A DNA stretch of 64,000 bases from Candidatus Methanomethylophilaceae archaeon. GTDB taxonomy: Archaea; Thermoplasmatota; Thermoplasmata; Methanomassiliicoccales; Methanomethylophilaceae. Below, piece after piece: positions 35,373 to 44,161 of the stretch; the stretch's first letter is position 1; each line of letters starts with the position of its first letter. The translations under genes were made by a program, and so were the position numbers. The notes under the pieces are model-generated. The model was given only the letters and a program-made list of their open reading frames with translations, was not told where the DNA came from and searched no databases. The stretch is taken from the NCBI GenBank assembly GCA_016297775.1, contig JAEDGA010000002.1, positions 5,898 to 69,897 of the forward strand. Direction: 5' to 3'.

Positions 35373-37043
35373 TCAGTACATGCAGCGTCCCCTGACCATC
35401 TGCTGTGCAGGGTTGTTGGGGATCATCGGGAGCATGTCCTCTTCCGGATCGCAGAGGATGTCCACGAGACAGGGTCTGTCGCATTCGAACGCCTGTCTGA
35501 GAGCGTCCGCGATCTCCCCCGGCCTCTCCACCCTGATCCCCTTGGCACCGAAGGACTCGGCGAGCTTGACGAAATCAGGGTTGGAATCGTAGAGCTTGGT
35601 GGATGAGTATCTCTTGTCCCAGAACAGCTTCTGCCACTGCCTGACCATGCCCAGCCACCCGTTGTTGAGCAGACAGATGACGACGGGGAGATCCTCCGCG
35701 ACCGCGGTGGCAAGCTCCTGTACGACCATCAGCAGACCTCCATCGCCGGTGATGGTCATGACCTTCTTCTCGGGACATGCGACCTTGGCACCCAGTGCAG
35801 AGGGCAATCCGAATCCCATGGTACCGAGACTTCCGGATGAGATGAACTGTCTGGGTCTCTTTATCTTGAGGTGGTGCATCGCCCACATCTGGTTCTGACC
35901 GACGTCGGTTGTGATGATCATGTCGTCGTCGAGGATCTTGTTGATCTCATGCATGACCTTCTGAGGTGCGATGGGCTGGTTGTCCAGATCTATGTTGCAT
36001 GCGGAGCATCTGGATTTGAATCCGGCGACCTGTACGCCCCACTCCTCGCAAGGGGAGAACTGACCCAGCTGACGGATGAACTCTCCGATGGCGTCCCTGA
36101 GGTCGGCGCGTATGTTGAGAGTCGCAGGGGTGCGCTTGTCGAACTCCGTGGAATCGATGTCCACATGGATGACCTTGCATGCGGGTGCGATCTCGGTGCG
36201 CTTGCTGTACGTCCTGTCGGAGAACCTGGCTCCGAGTGCGATCAGCAGATCCGCATTCTTCACCGCGTCGAGGGCGGACATCCTTCCATGCATACCCAAC
36301 GGACCGAGGGCCAGAGGGTGATCGTCCGGGATGCATCCGATACCCATCATCGGTGTGATGACGGGGGCTCCGATGAGCTCCGCCAGCCTTACGAGGTCAT
36401 CGCTGGTGTCCGAACCGATGATACCTCCGCCGGCCAGTATGACCGGGCGCCTGGCCTGTCTGATCAGCTCCACGGCCGCGGGGACCATGGAGAGATCGCT
36501 GGGCCTGGATCCGGGGTTGAAACTGCAGGTGAGAAGTCCCTCGTCGATATCGGAGTTTATCGAATCGATGGGGAGATCCACGTGAACGGGTCCGGGGCGT
36601 CCGAGGGTGGCCAACTTCCATCCCTCGTCGATCGCCTTGGGGAGCTGGGACAGTTCCAGGACCCTGTAGTTGTACTTGGTGACGGGCATCATGAGACTGA
36701 ACGCATCCACTTCCTGGAATGCACCCATACCCAGTACGCTGGATGCCACCTGTCCGGTGAGGACCATCATGGGAACGGAGTCCGCATATGCCGTTGCGAC
36801 ACCGGTCACGAGGTTGGTTGCTCCGGGTCCGCTGGTGGCGAGACACACTCCCGTCCTGCCGCTCGCCCTGGTGAATCCGTCTGCCATGTGCGCGGCACAC
36901 TGCTCGTGACGAACCAAGACGTTCTCGACGGATGAGTCGATGATCTCATCGAAAATAGGGATGACCTGTCCACCGGGGTAGCCGAAGATCTTCTCCACCC
37001 CCCTGTCCGCCAACATCTTGAGCAGTGCTTTTGAGCCTTTCAT
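35373..37043 (-). CDS. ilvB: Acetolactate synthase large subunit
   Basis: The 556-residue ThDP enzyme has the activating Glu in RHEQCAAHMADGFTRASG, a central DHS-like domain, and the C-terminal ThDP/Mg motif from TGDGG to LLNNGWLGM. It is the first shared enzyme of branched-chain amino acid synthesis. No small regulatory subunit (ilvN/ilvH) gene lies next to it. A minus-strand TATA-like ACTATTATACA is found at 37075-37085. Confidence 0.94.
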   Translation of the reverse strand: MKGSKALLKMLADRGVEKIFGYPGGQVIPIFDEIIDSSVENVLVRHEQCAAHMADGFTRASGRTGVCLATSGPGATNLVTGVATAYADSVPMMVLTGQVASSVLGMGAFQEVDAFSLMMPVTKYNYRVLELSQLPKAIDEGWKLATLGRPGPVHVDLPIDSINSDIDEGLLTCSFNPGSRPSDLSMVPAAVELIRQARRPVILAGGGIIGSDTSDDLVRLAELIGAPVITPMMGIGCIPDDHPLALGPLGMHGRMSALDAVKNADLLIALGARFSDRTYSKRTEIAPACKVIHVDIDSTEFDKRTPATLNIRADLRDAIGEFIRQLGQFSPCEEWGVQVAGFKSRCSACNIDLDNQPIAPQKVMHEINKILDDDMIITTDVGQNQMWAMHHLKIKRPRQFISSGSLGTMGFGLPSALGAKVACPEKKVMTITGDGGLLMVVQELATAVAEDLPVVICLLNNGWLGMVRQWQKLFWDKRYSSTKLYDSNPDFVKLAESFGAKGIRVERPGEIADALRQAFECDRPCLVDILCDPEEDMLPMIPNNPAQQMVRGRCMY

Positions 37044-37129
37044 TGAATTGCCTCTGATTCTTGGATTGTCGTCCTGTATAATAGTATTGCCTAAGATGGA
37101 GCATCATTGTTAGGTTTATCCCATGAATA

Positions 37130-37197
37130 CGGACCGTCCGGAGATACGATGGATATCCCGCGCGCATATCGTCGAACATGCCGTACGGACCGTACGG
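37130..37197. repeat. Cluster of GC-rich palindromes between ilvB and gap
   Basis: CGGAC-C-GTCCG (37130-37140) is followed by two copies of the palindrome CCGTACGG separated by one base (37181-37188 and 37190-37197). They sit in the 222-bp divergent gap between ilvB and the gap-pgk operon, a plausible place for operators. The TATA-like CCTATAATATAG at 37246-37257 is too close to the gap start codon to be its usual box. Confidence 0.5.
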
Positions 37198-37265
37198 GAT
37201 ACCGGACCATGGCAACATTAATTACTGTGGCATCCCATGTTCTACCTATAATATAGGTGAGCCTG

Positions 37266-38273
37266 ATGAAGGTCAAGGTAGGAATCAACGGATACGGTAC
37301 AATCGGTAAGAGGGTCGCGACCGCGGTCAATCAGCAGGATGACATGGAGATCGTGGGAATAACCAAGACCCGCCCCACTTATGAAGCCAAGGATGCGGCC
37401 CGCCAGGGATACCCCATCTATGTTCCGGAGGAGAGCCTCGAGGCCTTCAAGGATGCGGGCATCCCCGTCGCAGGTACCGTGGACGATATGATCGCGGCAG
37501 CGGACATCATCGTGGACTGCACTCCCGGAAAACTCGCCGAAGAGTACAAGGCGAAGTACGCCGCAGCAGGCAAGAAGGCCATATGGCAGGGAGGAGAGGA
37601 CCACGGACTCACCGGGATCTCCTTCAACGCCACAGCCAATTACAAGGAATCATGGGGAGCACAGTTCTCCCGTGTCGTATCCTGCAACACGACCGGACTC
37701 CTCAGGACACTCTTCCGCATCGACGAGAACTTCAGGATCAAGAACGCGTACGTCACCCTCATCAGGAGGAGCGCGGACCCCAACGACAGCAAGGCCGGAC
37801 CCATCAACGCCATAGAGCCTGTCGTCAAACTGCCCACTCACCACGGACCCGATGTGCAGAGCATCATGCCCTGGCTCAACATCAGCACCATGGCCGTCAA
37901 GGTCCCCACCACCCTCATGCACGTACACACCGTCGTCGTGGAGCTCGAGAAAGAAGCGACCACCGAAGAGGTCAAGGACGTCATCAGGAACTGCCCCCGT
38001 GTCAGGCTCGTCAAGAGCAAGGACGGAATCAAGTCCACCGCTCAGATCATGGACCTGGCACGCGAACTGGGACGCAGCCGCGGCGACATGTTCGAGATCG
38101 TCGTGTGGGAGGACGGCATCAAAGTCGTCGGCAACACCCTGTACTTCTACCAGGCAGTCAACCAGGAGAGCGACGTCATCCCCGAGAATGTCGACTGCAT
38201 AAGGTCCATGTGCAAGCTCGAGGCGGACCCTGCGAAATCCATGGAGAAGACCGACAGGGCGATGGGCATCTGA
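37266..38273 (+). CDS. gap: Glyceraldehyde-3-phosphate dehydrogenase, type II
   Basis: The 335-residue archaeal GAPDH has the Rossmann start VGINGYGTIGKRVA, the catalytic Cys in VVSCNTTGLLRT and the archaeal-type C-terminal half with HVHTVVVELE. It works in gluconeogenesis and glycolysis. GGTGAG centred 8 bases upstream sets the start at the ATG 37266; the GTG at 37257 is part of that ribosome site. It is followed by pgk after 10 bases. Confidence 0.96.
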   Translation: MKVKVGINGYGTIGKRVATAVNQQDDMEIVGITKTRPTYEAKDAARQGYPIYVPEESLEAFKDAGIPVAGTVDDMIAAADIIVDCTPGKLAEEYKAKYAAAGKKAIWQGGEDHGLTGISFNATANYKESWGAQFSRVVSCNTTGLLRTLFRIDENFRIKNAYVTLIRRSADPNDSKAGPINAIEPVVKLPTHHGPDVQSIMPWLNISTMAVKVPTTLMHVHTVVVELEKEATTEEVKDVIRNCPRVRLVKSKDGIKSTAQIMDLARELGRSRGDMFEIVVWEDGIKVVGNTLYFYQAVNQESDVIPENVDCIRSMCKLEADPAKSMEKTDRAMGI

Positions 38274-38283
38274 GGGTGTTCGG

Positions 38284-39507
38284 ATGAAGGATTTTCACAC
38301 GCTCGAGGATTTCAACTTCAGGGACAAGACGGTCCTGCTCAGGGTGGACATAAACTGCCCCATGGACAAGGCCACATTGGCCATCATCAACGATTCCAGG
38401 ATCAGAAGGGTCGTTCCCACCATCAGGGAGCTGATGGGAAAGGGTGCTAAGCTCGTCATACTCGCCCACCAGAGCAGGAAGGGCAAATGGGACTTCACCA
38501 CCCTGGAGGAACACTCCAAGAGACTGGCTAGACACCTCAACAGCCCCGTCAAATACGTCGACGATGTCATGGGAGAGGCTGCGCAGGAGGCCATCAAGGC
38601 ACTCGGATCCGGAGAGGTGCTCCTTCTCGGAAACGTGAGGGAGATTGACGAGGAAACCGCCAAGCTCGACATGATGGGACACTCCAAATCCGCGATGGTG
38701 GAGGCACTTGCACCCCTCATCGACTACTATGTGTGTGACGCATTCGGTGCCGCGCACCGTTCGCAGTGCTCCCTGGTGGGCTTCGCACCCAAGGTACCTT
38801 CCGCATCCGGAAGGCTGATGGCGAAGGAGTTGTTCGCGCTCAACGCGATCTTCGACGAACCCCGCCGTCCGTCCGTGTTCATCCTCGGAGGGGCCAAGTT
38901 CGGCGATGCGTCCGATATGATCGACCACGTCCTCGGAAGCGGCATGGCCGACAAGGTCATCCTCGTGGGATTGGCCGGTAATGCGTTCCTGTACGCCAGG
39001 GGCGTGGACATCGGAGAGGCATCCCTCACCGTGCTCCAGGACGAACTCACCCCCGAGAACCTGCAGGCCGCTAAGGATATAATGGCGAAGTACAACCAGC
39101 GCATCATCCTCCCCACGGATGTTGCGGTCGAACGTGACGGAAAGCGTGTGTCCGTACTCATCGGGGACATGCCCACTGCGGAGCCCGCACTCGACATCGG
39201 CGATGATTCCGTCGAGAAGTTCCGCAAGGTACTGCTGGCATCCAAGACCTGTTTCATGTCCGGCCCCGCCGGGATGTACGAGAAGGAAGGATTCGGATAC
39301 GGCACCTATGAGATCATGAGCGCCATGATCGAATCCGGTGCGCAGTCCGTCATAGGCGGAGGACACACCGTCGGAGCCGCGGACAAGTTCGACTTCACCG
39401 ACAGGTTCTCCTATGTGAGTACCGGCGGAGGAGCGTTGGAGACCTTCCTTCTGGGAGAGCCCCTACCCGTAGTGGACGCGCTCAGATATTCCTACAAGAA
39501 TCTCTGA
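38284..39507 (+). CDS. pgk: Phosphoglycerate kinase
   Basis: The 407-residue protein has the PGK signature VLLRVDINCPMD, the substrate-binding LAHQSRKG, the nucleotide-site GGAKFGDASDMI and the C-terminal glycine-rich SVIGGGHTVGAA. With GAPDH upstream it interconverts glyceraldehyde 3-phosphate and 3-phosphoglycerate. The two genes form a compact operon. Confidence 0.96.
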   Translation: MKDFHTLEDFNFRDKTVLLRVDINCPMDKATLAIINDSRIRRVVPTIRELMGKGAKLVILAHQSRKGKWDFTTLEEHSKRLARHLNSPVKYVDDVMGEAAQEAIKALGSGEVLLLGNVREIDEETAKLDMMGHSKSAMVEALAPLIDYYVCDAFGAAHRSQCSLVGFAPKVPSASGRLMAKELFALNAIFDEPRRPSVFILGGAKFGDASDMIDHVLGSGMADKVILVGLAGNAFLYARGVDIGEASLTVLQDELTPENLQAAKDIMAKYNQRIILPTDVAVERDGKRVSVLIGDMPTAEPALDIGDDSVEKFRKVLLASKTCFMSGPAGMYEKEGFGYGTYEIMSAMIESGAQSVIGGGHTVGAADKFDFTDRFSYVSTGGGALETFLLGEPLPVVDALRYSYKNL

Positions 39508-39517
39508 ATGGGGGTTT

Positions 39518-39543
39518 CCGGCCGTATCTCATGGTGCGGCCGG
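39518..39543 (+). terminator. Hairpin after pgk
   Basis: CCGGCCG, a 12-base loop and CGGCCGG form a 7-bp GC stem 10 bases after the pgk stop. No T-run follows directly. Confidence 0.4.
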
Positions 39544-39557
39544 CCGCCAAACACCTT

Positions 39558-39950
39558 TCATTTTCTGAGCATGTTCCCGCACTTGGGACAGAACTCCGCC
39601 TCGGGATCGTTGACCGATGCCCCGCATTTCCCGCATCTGCCCATCAAGGTACATCCGGTATCCTTGCCGACCACCTGTCCACACTTGGGGCAGAAATCCG
39701 ATCCGTTGAGTTTGGAATAGCACACGGGACAACGTTTTCCCGGGGACATCCTCTGCATCAGCCTGGGAATCAGATCGGGCATCGCCAGATACACCGTCAG
39801 CAATGCGCACAACACCATCATCACGGCGAACAGGAAGAGCAGAAGCCTTCCGTTTTCGGTCATCATGTAATAATCATAATTGATGAGTATGTTGACTGCA
39901 CAGATTATCGCCCATAGGGCAGGGAATATCGGTACGTAATTGATCCTCAT
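39558..39950 (-). CDS. Zinc-ribbon membrane protein
   Basis: The 130-residue protein has two N-terminal membrane helices (FPALWAIICAVNILI and LLLFLFAVMMVLCALLTVYL) followed by zinc ribbons on a cytosolic tail: CPVC..FCPKCG, then CGKCG..FCPKCGNML. The double zinc-ribbon suggests protein or nucleic-acid contact at the membrane. Function unknown. Confidence 0.75.
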   Translation of the reverse strand: MRINYVPIFPALWAIICAVNILINYDYYMMTENGRLLLFLFAVMMVLCALLTVYLAMPDLIPRLMQRMSPGKRCPVCYSKLNGSDFCPKCGQVVGKDTGCTLMGRCGKCGASVNDPEAEFCPKCGNMLRK

Positions 39951-40020
39951 CGGACGGACAACGTATCGTGGAGGATATAACCGTATCGAGACGGATGATA
40001 TTCCTACAAAGAGGGAAGGT

Positions 40021-40040
40021 CCGTGGGGATGACCCCACGG
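40021..40040 (-). terminator. Hairpin after dapL
   Basis: CCGTGGGG, an ATGA loop and CCCCACGG form a perfect 8-bp stem 9 bases beyond the dapL stop on its 3' side. It is the strongest hairpin in this part of the window. Confidence 0.5.
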
Positions 40041-40049
40041 GTTGTCGGA

Positions 40050-41201
40050 TCAGAGGATCTCCTTGAGGCGGGCTAGTGCCTCCTTGGTCCTCTCGACAGG
40101 CTGTGTGATGGCGAACCTGACGTAGCCCTCAGCGGAAGCACCGAATCCGCTTCCGGGTGTGCAGACCACTCCTGCTTCGAGGCACTTCTCGGTGAACTCG
40201 AGAGAGGTCATGCCGGTGTCGAACCATACGTAGAAGGTTCCTCTGGGCATCCTGACATCGAATCCCATCTCCCTGAATCCGTTGACCAGGGTGTTCCTCC
40301 TCTCGGCGTAGATCTTCATGTTGTTCTCGATGACCTCGGGAAGCTTCCTCCCGGTGTACATCTTGAGTCCGGTGATTCCGGCCTTCTGGACGAATACGGG
40401 TGCTCCGGAATCGATCTGTCCCTTGCACTTCTTGAGTCCCGCGATGAGGTCCTTGTTACCTACTGCGTATCCGAGCCTGTAACCGGTCATGTTGAAGGTC
40501 TTGGAGAACGATCCGAACTCGATACAATCCATCCCTGCCTCCAATGCGGAGGGGGCGAGGTATCCGTCGAAGCACATCTCGGAGTATGCGTTGTCATAGC
40601 AGAATATGGTGTTGTTGTCCCTGCACCAGTCCTGGAGCTTCTTCAGGTAGTCGAGGTCGCAGGTCGCACCGGTCGGGTTGTTGGGGTAGTTGGCATAAAG
40701 CATCCTGGCGCCCTTGGGGCAGTCGTCCACATCGAGGAGCCAGTCCTTCTCCGCCCTGAGGGGGACGCTTGCGCACTTGGCCTCGTTGAAGATGGGCGAT
40801 GCGGCGGAGTACACGGGATATCCGGGGCTGGGAGCGATGATGGTCTCTCCGCAGTTGACGAACGCCTGGGAGATGTTGAAGATGGCCTCCTTGGAACCGA
40901 GGGTGACGCACACCTCGGTGTCGGGGTCGACCTCGACGCCGAACCTTACCGCATACCAATCCGCGATGGCCTGCCTGAGGCATTTCTCACCTTGGGATGA
41001 GGAGTACTTCTGGTTCTCGGGCTTTGCGACCTCCTCCTGGAGGGTCTTGACGATCGCGTCGGGGGTTGCGAGGTCGGGATCGCCGATACCGAAATCGATG
41101 ATGTCGACGCCTTCGGCCCTTTTCTTTGCAGTCATCTGCTCGAGCCTCACGAAGAGGTATGGAGGGAGTTTCTGGAGTCTCTCCGATGCTTCATAATTCA
41201 T
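40050..41201 (-). CDS. dapL: LL-diaminopimelate aminotransferase
   Basis: The 383-residue class I/II aminotransferase has the PLP lysine in GSFSKTFNMTGYRLGYA and the family motifs DFGIGDPDLATP and YPNNPTGA. It resembles methanogen DapL, which transaminates tetrahydrodipicolinate to LL-diaminopimelate in one step. The lysine genes dapF, lysA, lysC, dapB and dapA lie 1-6 kb away on the same strand and support this over an aspartate/alanine aminotransferase. Confidence 0.82.
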   Translation of the reverse strand: MNYEASERLQKLPPYLFVRLEQMTAKKRAEGVDIIDFGIGDPDLATPDAIVKTLQEEVAKPENQKYSSSQGEKCLRQAIADWYAVRFGVEVDPDTEVCVTLGSKEAIFNISQAFVNCGETIIAPSPGYPVYSAASPIFNEAKCASVPLRAEKDWLLDVDDCPKGARMLYANYPNNPTGATCDLDYLKKLQDWCRDNNTIFCYDNAYSEMCFDGYLAPSALEAGMDCIEFGSFSKTFNMTGYRLGYAVGNKDLIAGLKKCKGQIDSGAPVFVQKAGITGLKMYTGRKLPEVIENNMKIYAERRNTLVNGFREMGFDVRMPRGTFYVWFDTGMTSLEFTEKCLEAGVVCTPGSGFGASAEGYVRFAITQPVERTKEALARLKEIL

Positions 41202-41371
41202 ATGACACCGTACTATTCTGACATAAATAATACTGACCCTCCGCGTGTGATAATATGTAGATCCCTGCTCCGGACGAGATATGCCAGCATAGACGTATTG
41301 ATTCGTTATTTAATGCAATATCCGACAATATGAAGGATGATTCTAAATAATCCATTTTTCTCCAAAACATC

Positions 41372-42058
41372 ATGGCCGATGACGATTACAGGTTGAGACG
41401 CGCGATCACATTCCTTGCCGGATTGTTCTTCCTCGCATTGGGAGTCATATTCTCCACCAAGGCCGTGCTCGGTACGTCCCCGATATCGTCGATCCCCTTC
41501 GTACTCAGTCTCGGTACCGGATTCTCCATCGGTACCATGACGGTGGTCGTCAATGCCGTGTTCATCATATTGGAGATAGCCATCCTCGGTCGCCTGTTCA
41601 AACTGAAATACATGTCCCAGATAGTTACACTGATCATATTCAGCGTGCTCTGCGACGTGTTCACCTACATGTTCTCCGGGATCGTTATAGAAGGATACCT
41701 GTTCCAGTGGCTGTCCATCGTGGTATCGTCGCTTACATTGTCCTTCGGTATCGCACTGGAACTGGCCGCCAACGTATCCGTCATGCCCGGAGAGTACCTG
41801 GTATCCTTCGCGGCATTCCGCGCGAAGATGGATTTCGGTAAGGTGAAGGTCATCTTCGACATAGCGAACATAACGATAGCTGCGTTATTCTCGTTCTATT
41901 TCTTCTCCGAACTCCAGGGTGTGCGTGAAGGTACCATCTATGCCGCATGCACCACGGGATTCATCGTACGCATGTACACACGCATGCTGAAGAAGATAGG
42001 ATTCTACAAATTCATAGGAAATAACGACACCGGGGACAGAAGCCCCGGATGTCTTTGA
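41372..42058 (+). CDS. YczE/YitT-type membrane protein (DUF6198-like)
   Basis: The 228-residue protein has five or six membrane helices. The motif GVIFSTKAVLGTSPISSIPFV near the N terminus and VMPGEYLVSFAAF in the fourth helix match the YczE/YyaS/YitT family, whose function is unknown. It is transcribed against the lysine operon, with a 1-base gap to the dapF stop. The 170-bp region before it holds AT-rich divergent promoters with dapL. Confidence 0.7.
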   Translation: MADDDYRLRRAITFLAGLFFLALGVIFSTKAVLGTSPISSIPFVLSLGTGFSIGTMTVVVNAVFIILEIAILGRLFKLKYMSQIVTLIIFSVLCDVFTYMFSGIVIEGYLFQWLSIVVSSLTLSFGIALELAANVSVMPGEYLVSFAAFRAKMDFGKVKVIFDIANITIAALFSFYFFSELQGVREGTIYAACTTGFIVRMYTRMLKKIGFYKFIGNNDTGDRSPGCL

Positions 42059-42059
42059 T

Positions 42060-42905
42060 TCAAAGTTCTATTTCGCCCCTGTAAACGAGGCGGGCGGGCC
42101 CATCCATCAGGACACGGTCCAGTGTCTTGGATACCGTGATCCTGAGATCCCCTCCGGGGAGGTGGACGGGCACAGGTTCATCGAACGGGACCAATCCGTT
42201 CAGGGCCGCGGCGGTCGTGGTGGCACATGCACCTGTACCGCATGCGAGGGTCCATCCGACACCTCTCTCGAACACCCTGATGTCGATCTTGCCGTCGGTG
42301 ACCTTGGCGAACTCCACGTTGACCTTGTTGGGGAACAGTTCGCGTCCGGCCTCGATGATCGGACCGAGTCTTTCGACATCCTCATCCGAGAGGTCGTCGA
42401 ACATCACGCAGTGCGGGTTGCCCATGGACACGGCGTTGATGTGCACCTTCACGCCTGCGATCTCGATCTCCCTGTCGATTACCCTGTCGCCGTCGCCTTT
42501 CACGGGCACCGATGGGGGGTCCAGGATGGGAGCGCCCATGTCGATCCTGACACTGTCGACCTTACCGTCCGCACCGAGGGTGCAGTGTGCACCAAGGTTG
42601 CCCTTTCCGGTGTGGATCACGAAATCCGGGGATTTGACTATGCCGAAGTCGTAGGCGTGCTTGGCGAGACAACGGACACCGTTACCGCACATCTCGGGCT
42701 CGGTACCGTCCGTGTTGAATATGCGCATGGTGACGTCGCTGCCGTCCATTCCGGGATTCACATAGATCACACCATCGGACCCGATACCGAAATTGCGGTC
42801 GCAAAGGAACGCGATCTGTTCGGGGGTGAGCCCGGGATCCGCCTTGGTCCCGTCGATGACGACGAAATCGTTGCCGATGCCGTGATACTTCCAGAACTCG
42901 ATCAT
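42060..42905 (-). CDS. dapF: Diaminopimelate epimerase
   Basis: The 281-residue protein starts MIEFWKYHGIGNDFVVID. It has both catalytic Cys regions: EMCGNGVRCLAKH (first) and LACGTGACATTTAA (second). It converts LL- to meso-diaminopimelate. The ATG at 42905 overlaps the lysA stop (ATGA), which decides the start over an upstream codon. It is the last gene of the lysine operon. Confidence 0.96.
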   Translation of the reverse strand: MIEFWKYHGIGNDFVVIDGTKADPGLTPEQIAFLCDRNFGIGSDGVIYVNPGMDGSDVTMRIFNTDGTEPEMCGNGVRCLAKHAYDFGIVKSPDFVIHTGKGNLGAHCTLGADGKVDSVRIDMGAPILDPPSVPVKGDGDRVIDREIEIAGVKVHINAVSMGNPHCVMFDDLSDEDVERLGPIIEAGRELFPNKVNVEFAKVTDGKIDIRVFERGVGWTLACGTGACATTTAAALNGLVPFDEPVPVHLPGGDLRITVSKTLDRVLMDGPARLVYRGEIEL

Positions 42906-44161
42906 TCGGAAAGCCTCGCAGGGATGATCTGGTGTCTCCAAAGGTCCTCTATGTCCTCCTTCTCCCTGATGAGTTCGGCCTCACCCTGGTTGACGAGGAC
43001 CTCCGCACACCTGGGACGGGAGTTGTAGTTGCTGGACATGGCGAATCCGTATGCTCCTCCGCAGTAGACCGCTATCACGTCGCCCTCCTCCGCCTCGGGG
43101 AGTGCACGGTCGTGCGCGATGTAGTCCCCGGTCTCGCAGATGGGTCCGACGATCTCATACTTGGCGACGCCGGCCTTGTTGAACTTGTTGGCGATGGCCA
43201 CATAGTGGTACGAATCGTAGAACGCGGGCCTGATGAGGGTGTTGAATCCTGCGTCCACACCGATATACTTCTTGATACCGGCATCCTTGACATCCACGCA
43301 CCTGGTCAGCAGGATGGTGGAATCGCACACGACGTATCTTCCCGGTTCGAGTGCCACGGTCTTGATATCGGTCTCATCCTTGATGGTGTCCGTGATGACC
43401 ATTGCCAGCTCGTTGAGATCCGCCTCGGGATCCTGGGGTTTGTAAGGTACTCCGACTCCCCCTCCGAAATCAAGGAACTCCAGCTGCACTCCGACCTCGG
43501 ACTTGATGTCGTTGACCGTTTCGCAAAGTACGTCCACGACATCCATGAACGGTTCGACCGTGAGTCCTCCGGAACCGGTGTGTGCATGTATCCCCTTCAA
43601 TTCGAAACCGAGGTCCTTGGCCCTGGCGTAGGTCTCGATGACCTTGTCCATGGGAATACCGAACTTGGCACCTTTGCCTCCGGTCATGACCTTCGCGCTG
43701 TGTCCCGACGATACGCCGGGGGTGATGCGGAAGGATATCGGGATGTCGGTGGTGATCTTGGCGAGTCTCTCCAACTCGGATTGAGAATCCACGTTGATCC
43801 TGCATCCGGTGGCCACGACCTGCTCCAGCTCGCTGTTGCTGACGTTCACTCCGGTGTACATGATCCTCTCGGCCGGGAATCCCGCTTTCAGACACGTCAG
43901 GACCTCCCCGATGGATACCGCATCGATATGGCTGCCCTCCTGGTTGAGGATGCTCAGTATCGCGAGATTGGTGTTGGCCTTGCATGCGTAGTGGATCTCC
44001 GTGGGCATGTACTGCGCGAAGGCGCCGTAGATGTTGCGGTAGTTCTGTCTAAGGATCTGTTCATCGGTGACGTACACGGGCGTACCGAATCTGTCTGCGA
44101 TGTCCACGGCGGACATCCCGCCGAACATCATCGTACCATTGTCGTTCTCGTAATCTCTCAT
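42902..44161 (-). CDS. lysA: Diaminopimelate decarboxylase
   Basis: The 419-residue fold-type III PLP enzyme has the PLP Lys in EIHYACKANTNLAIL, the glycine loop DFGGGVGVPYK, and the C-terminal active-site Cys region GPICETGDY. It makes L-lysine from meso-diaminopimelate. Its start overlaps the lysC stop (ATGA). Confidence 0.95.
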   Translation of the reverse strand: MRDYENDNGTMMFGGMSAVDIADRFGTPVYVTDEQILRQNYRNIYGAFAQYMPTEIHYACKANTNLAILSILNQEGSHIDAVSIGEVLTCLKAGFPAERIMYTGVNVSNSELEQVVATGCRINVDSQSELERLAKITTDIPISFRITPGVSSGHSAKVMTGGKGAKFGIPMDKVIETYARAKDLGFELKGIHAHTGSGGLTVEPFMDVVDVLCETVNDIKSEVGVQLEFLDFGGGVGVPYKPQDPEADLNELAMVITDTIKDETDIKTVALEPGRYVVCDSTILLTRCVDVKDAGIKKYIGVDAGFNTLIRPAFYDSYHYVAIANKFNKAGVAKYEIVGPICETGDYIAHDRALPEAEEGDVIAVYCGGAYGFAMSSNYNSRPRCAEVLVNQGEAELIREKEDIEDLWRHQIIPARLSE

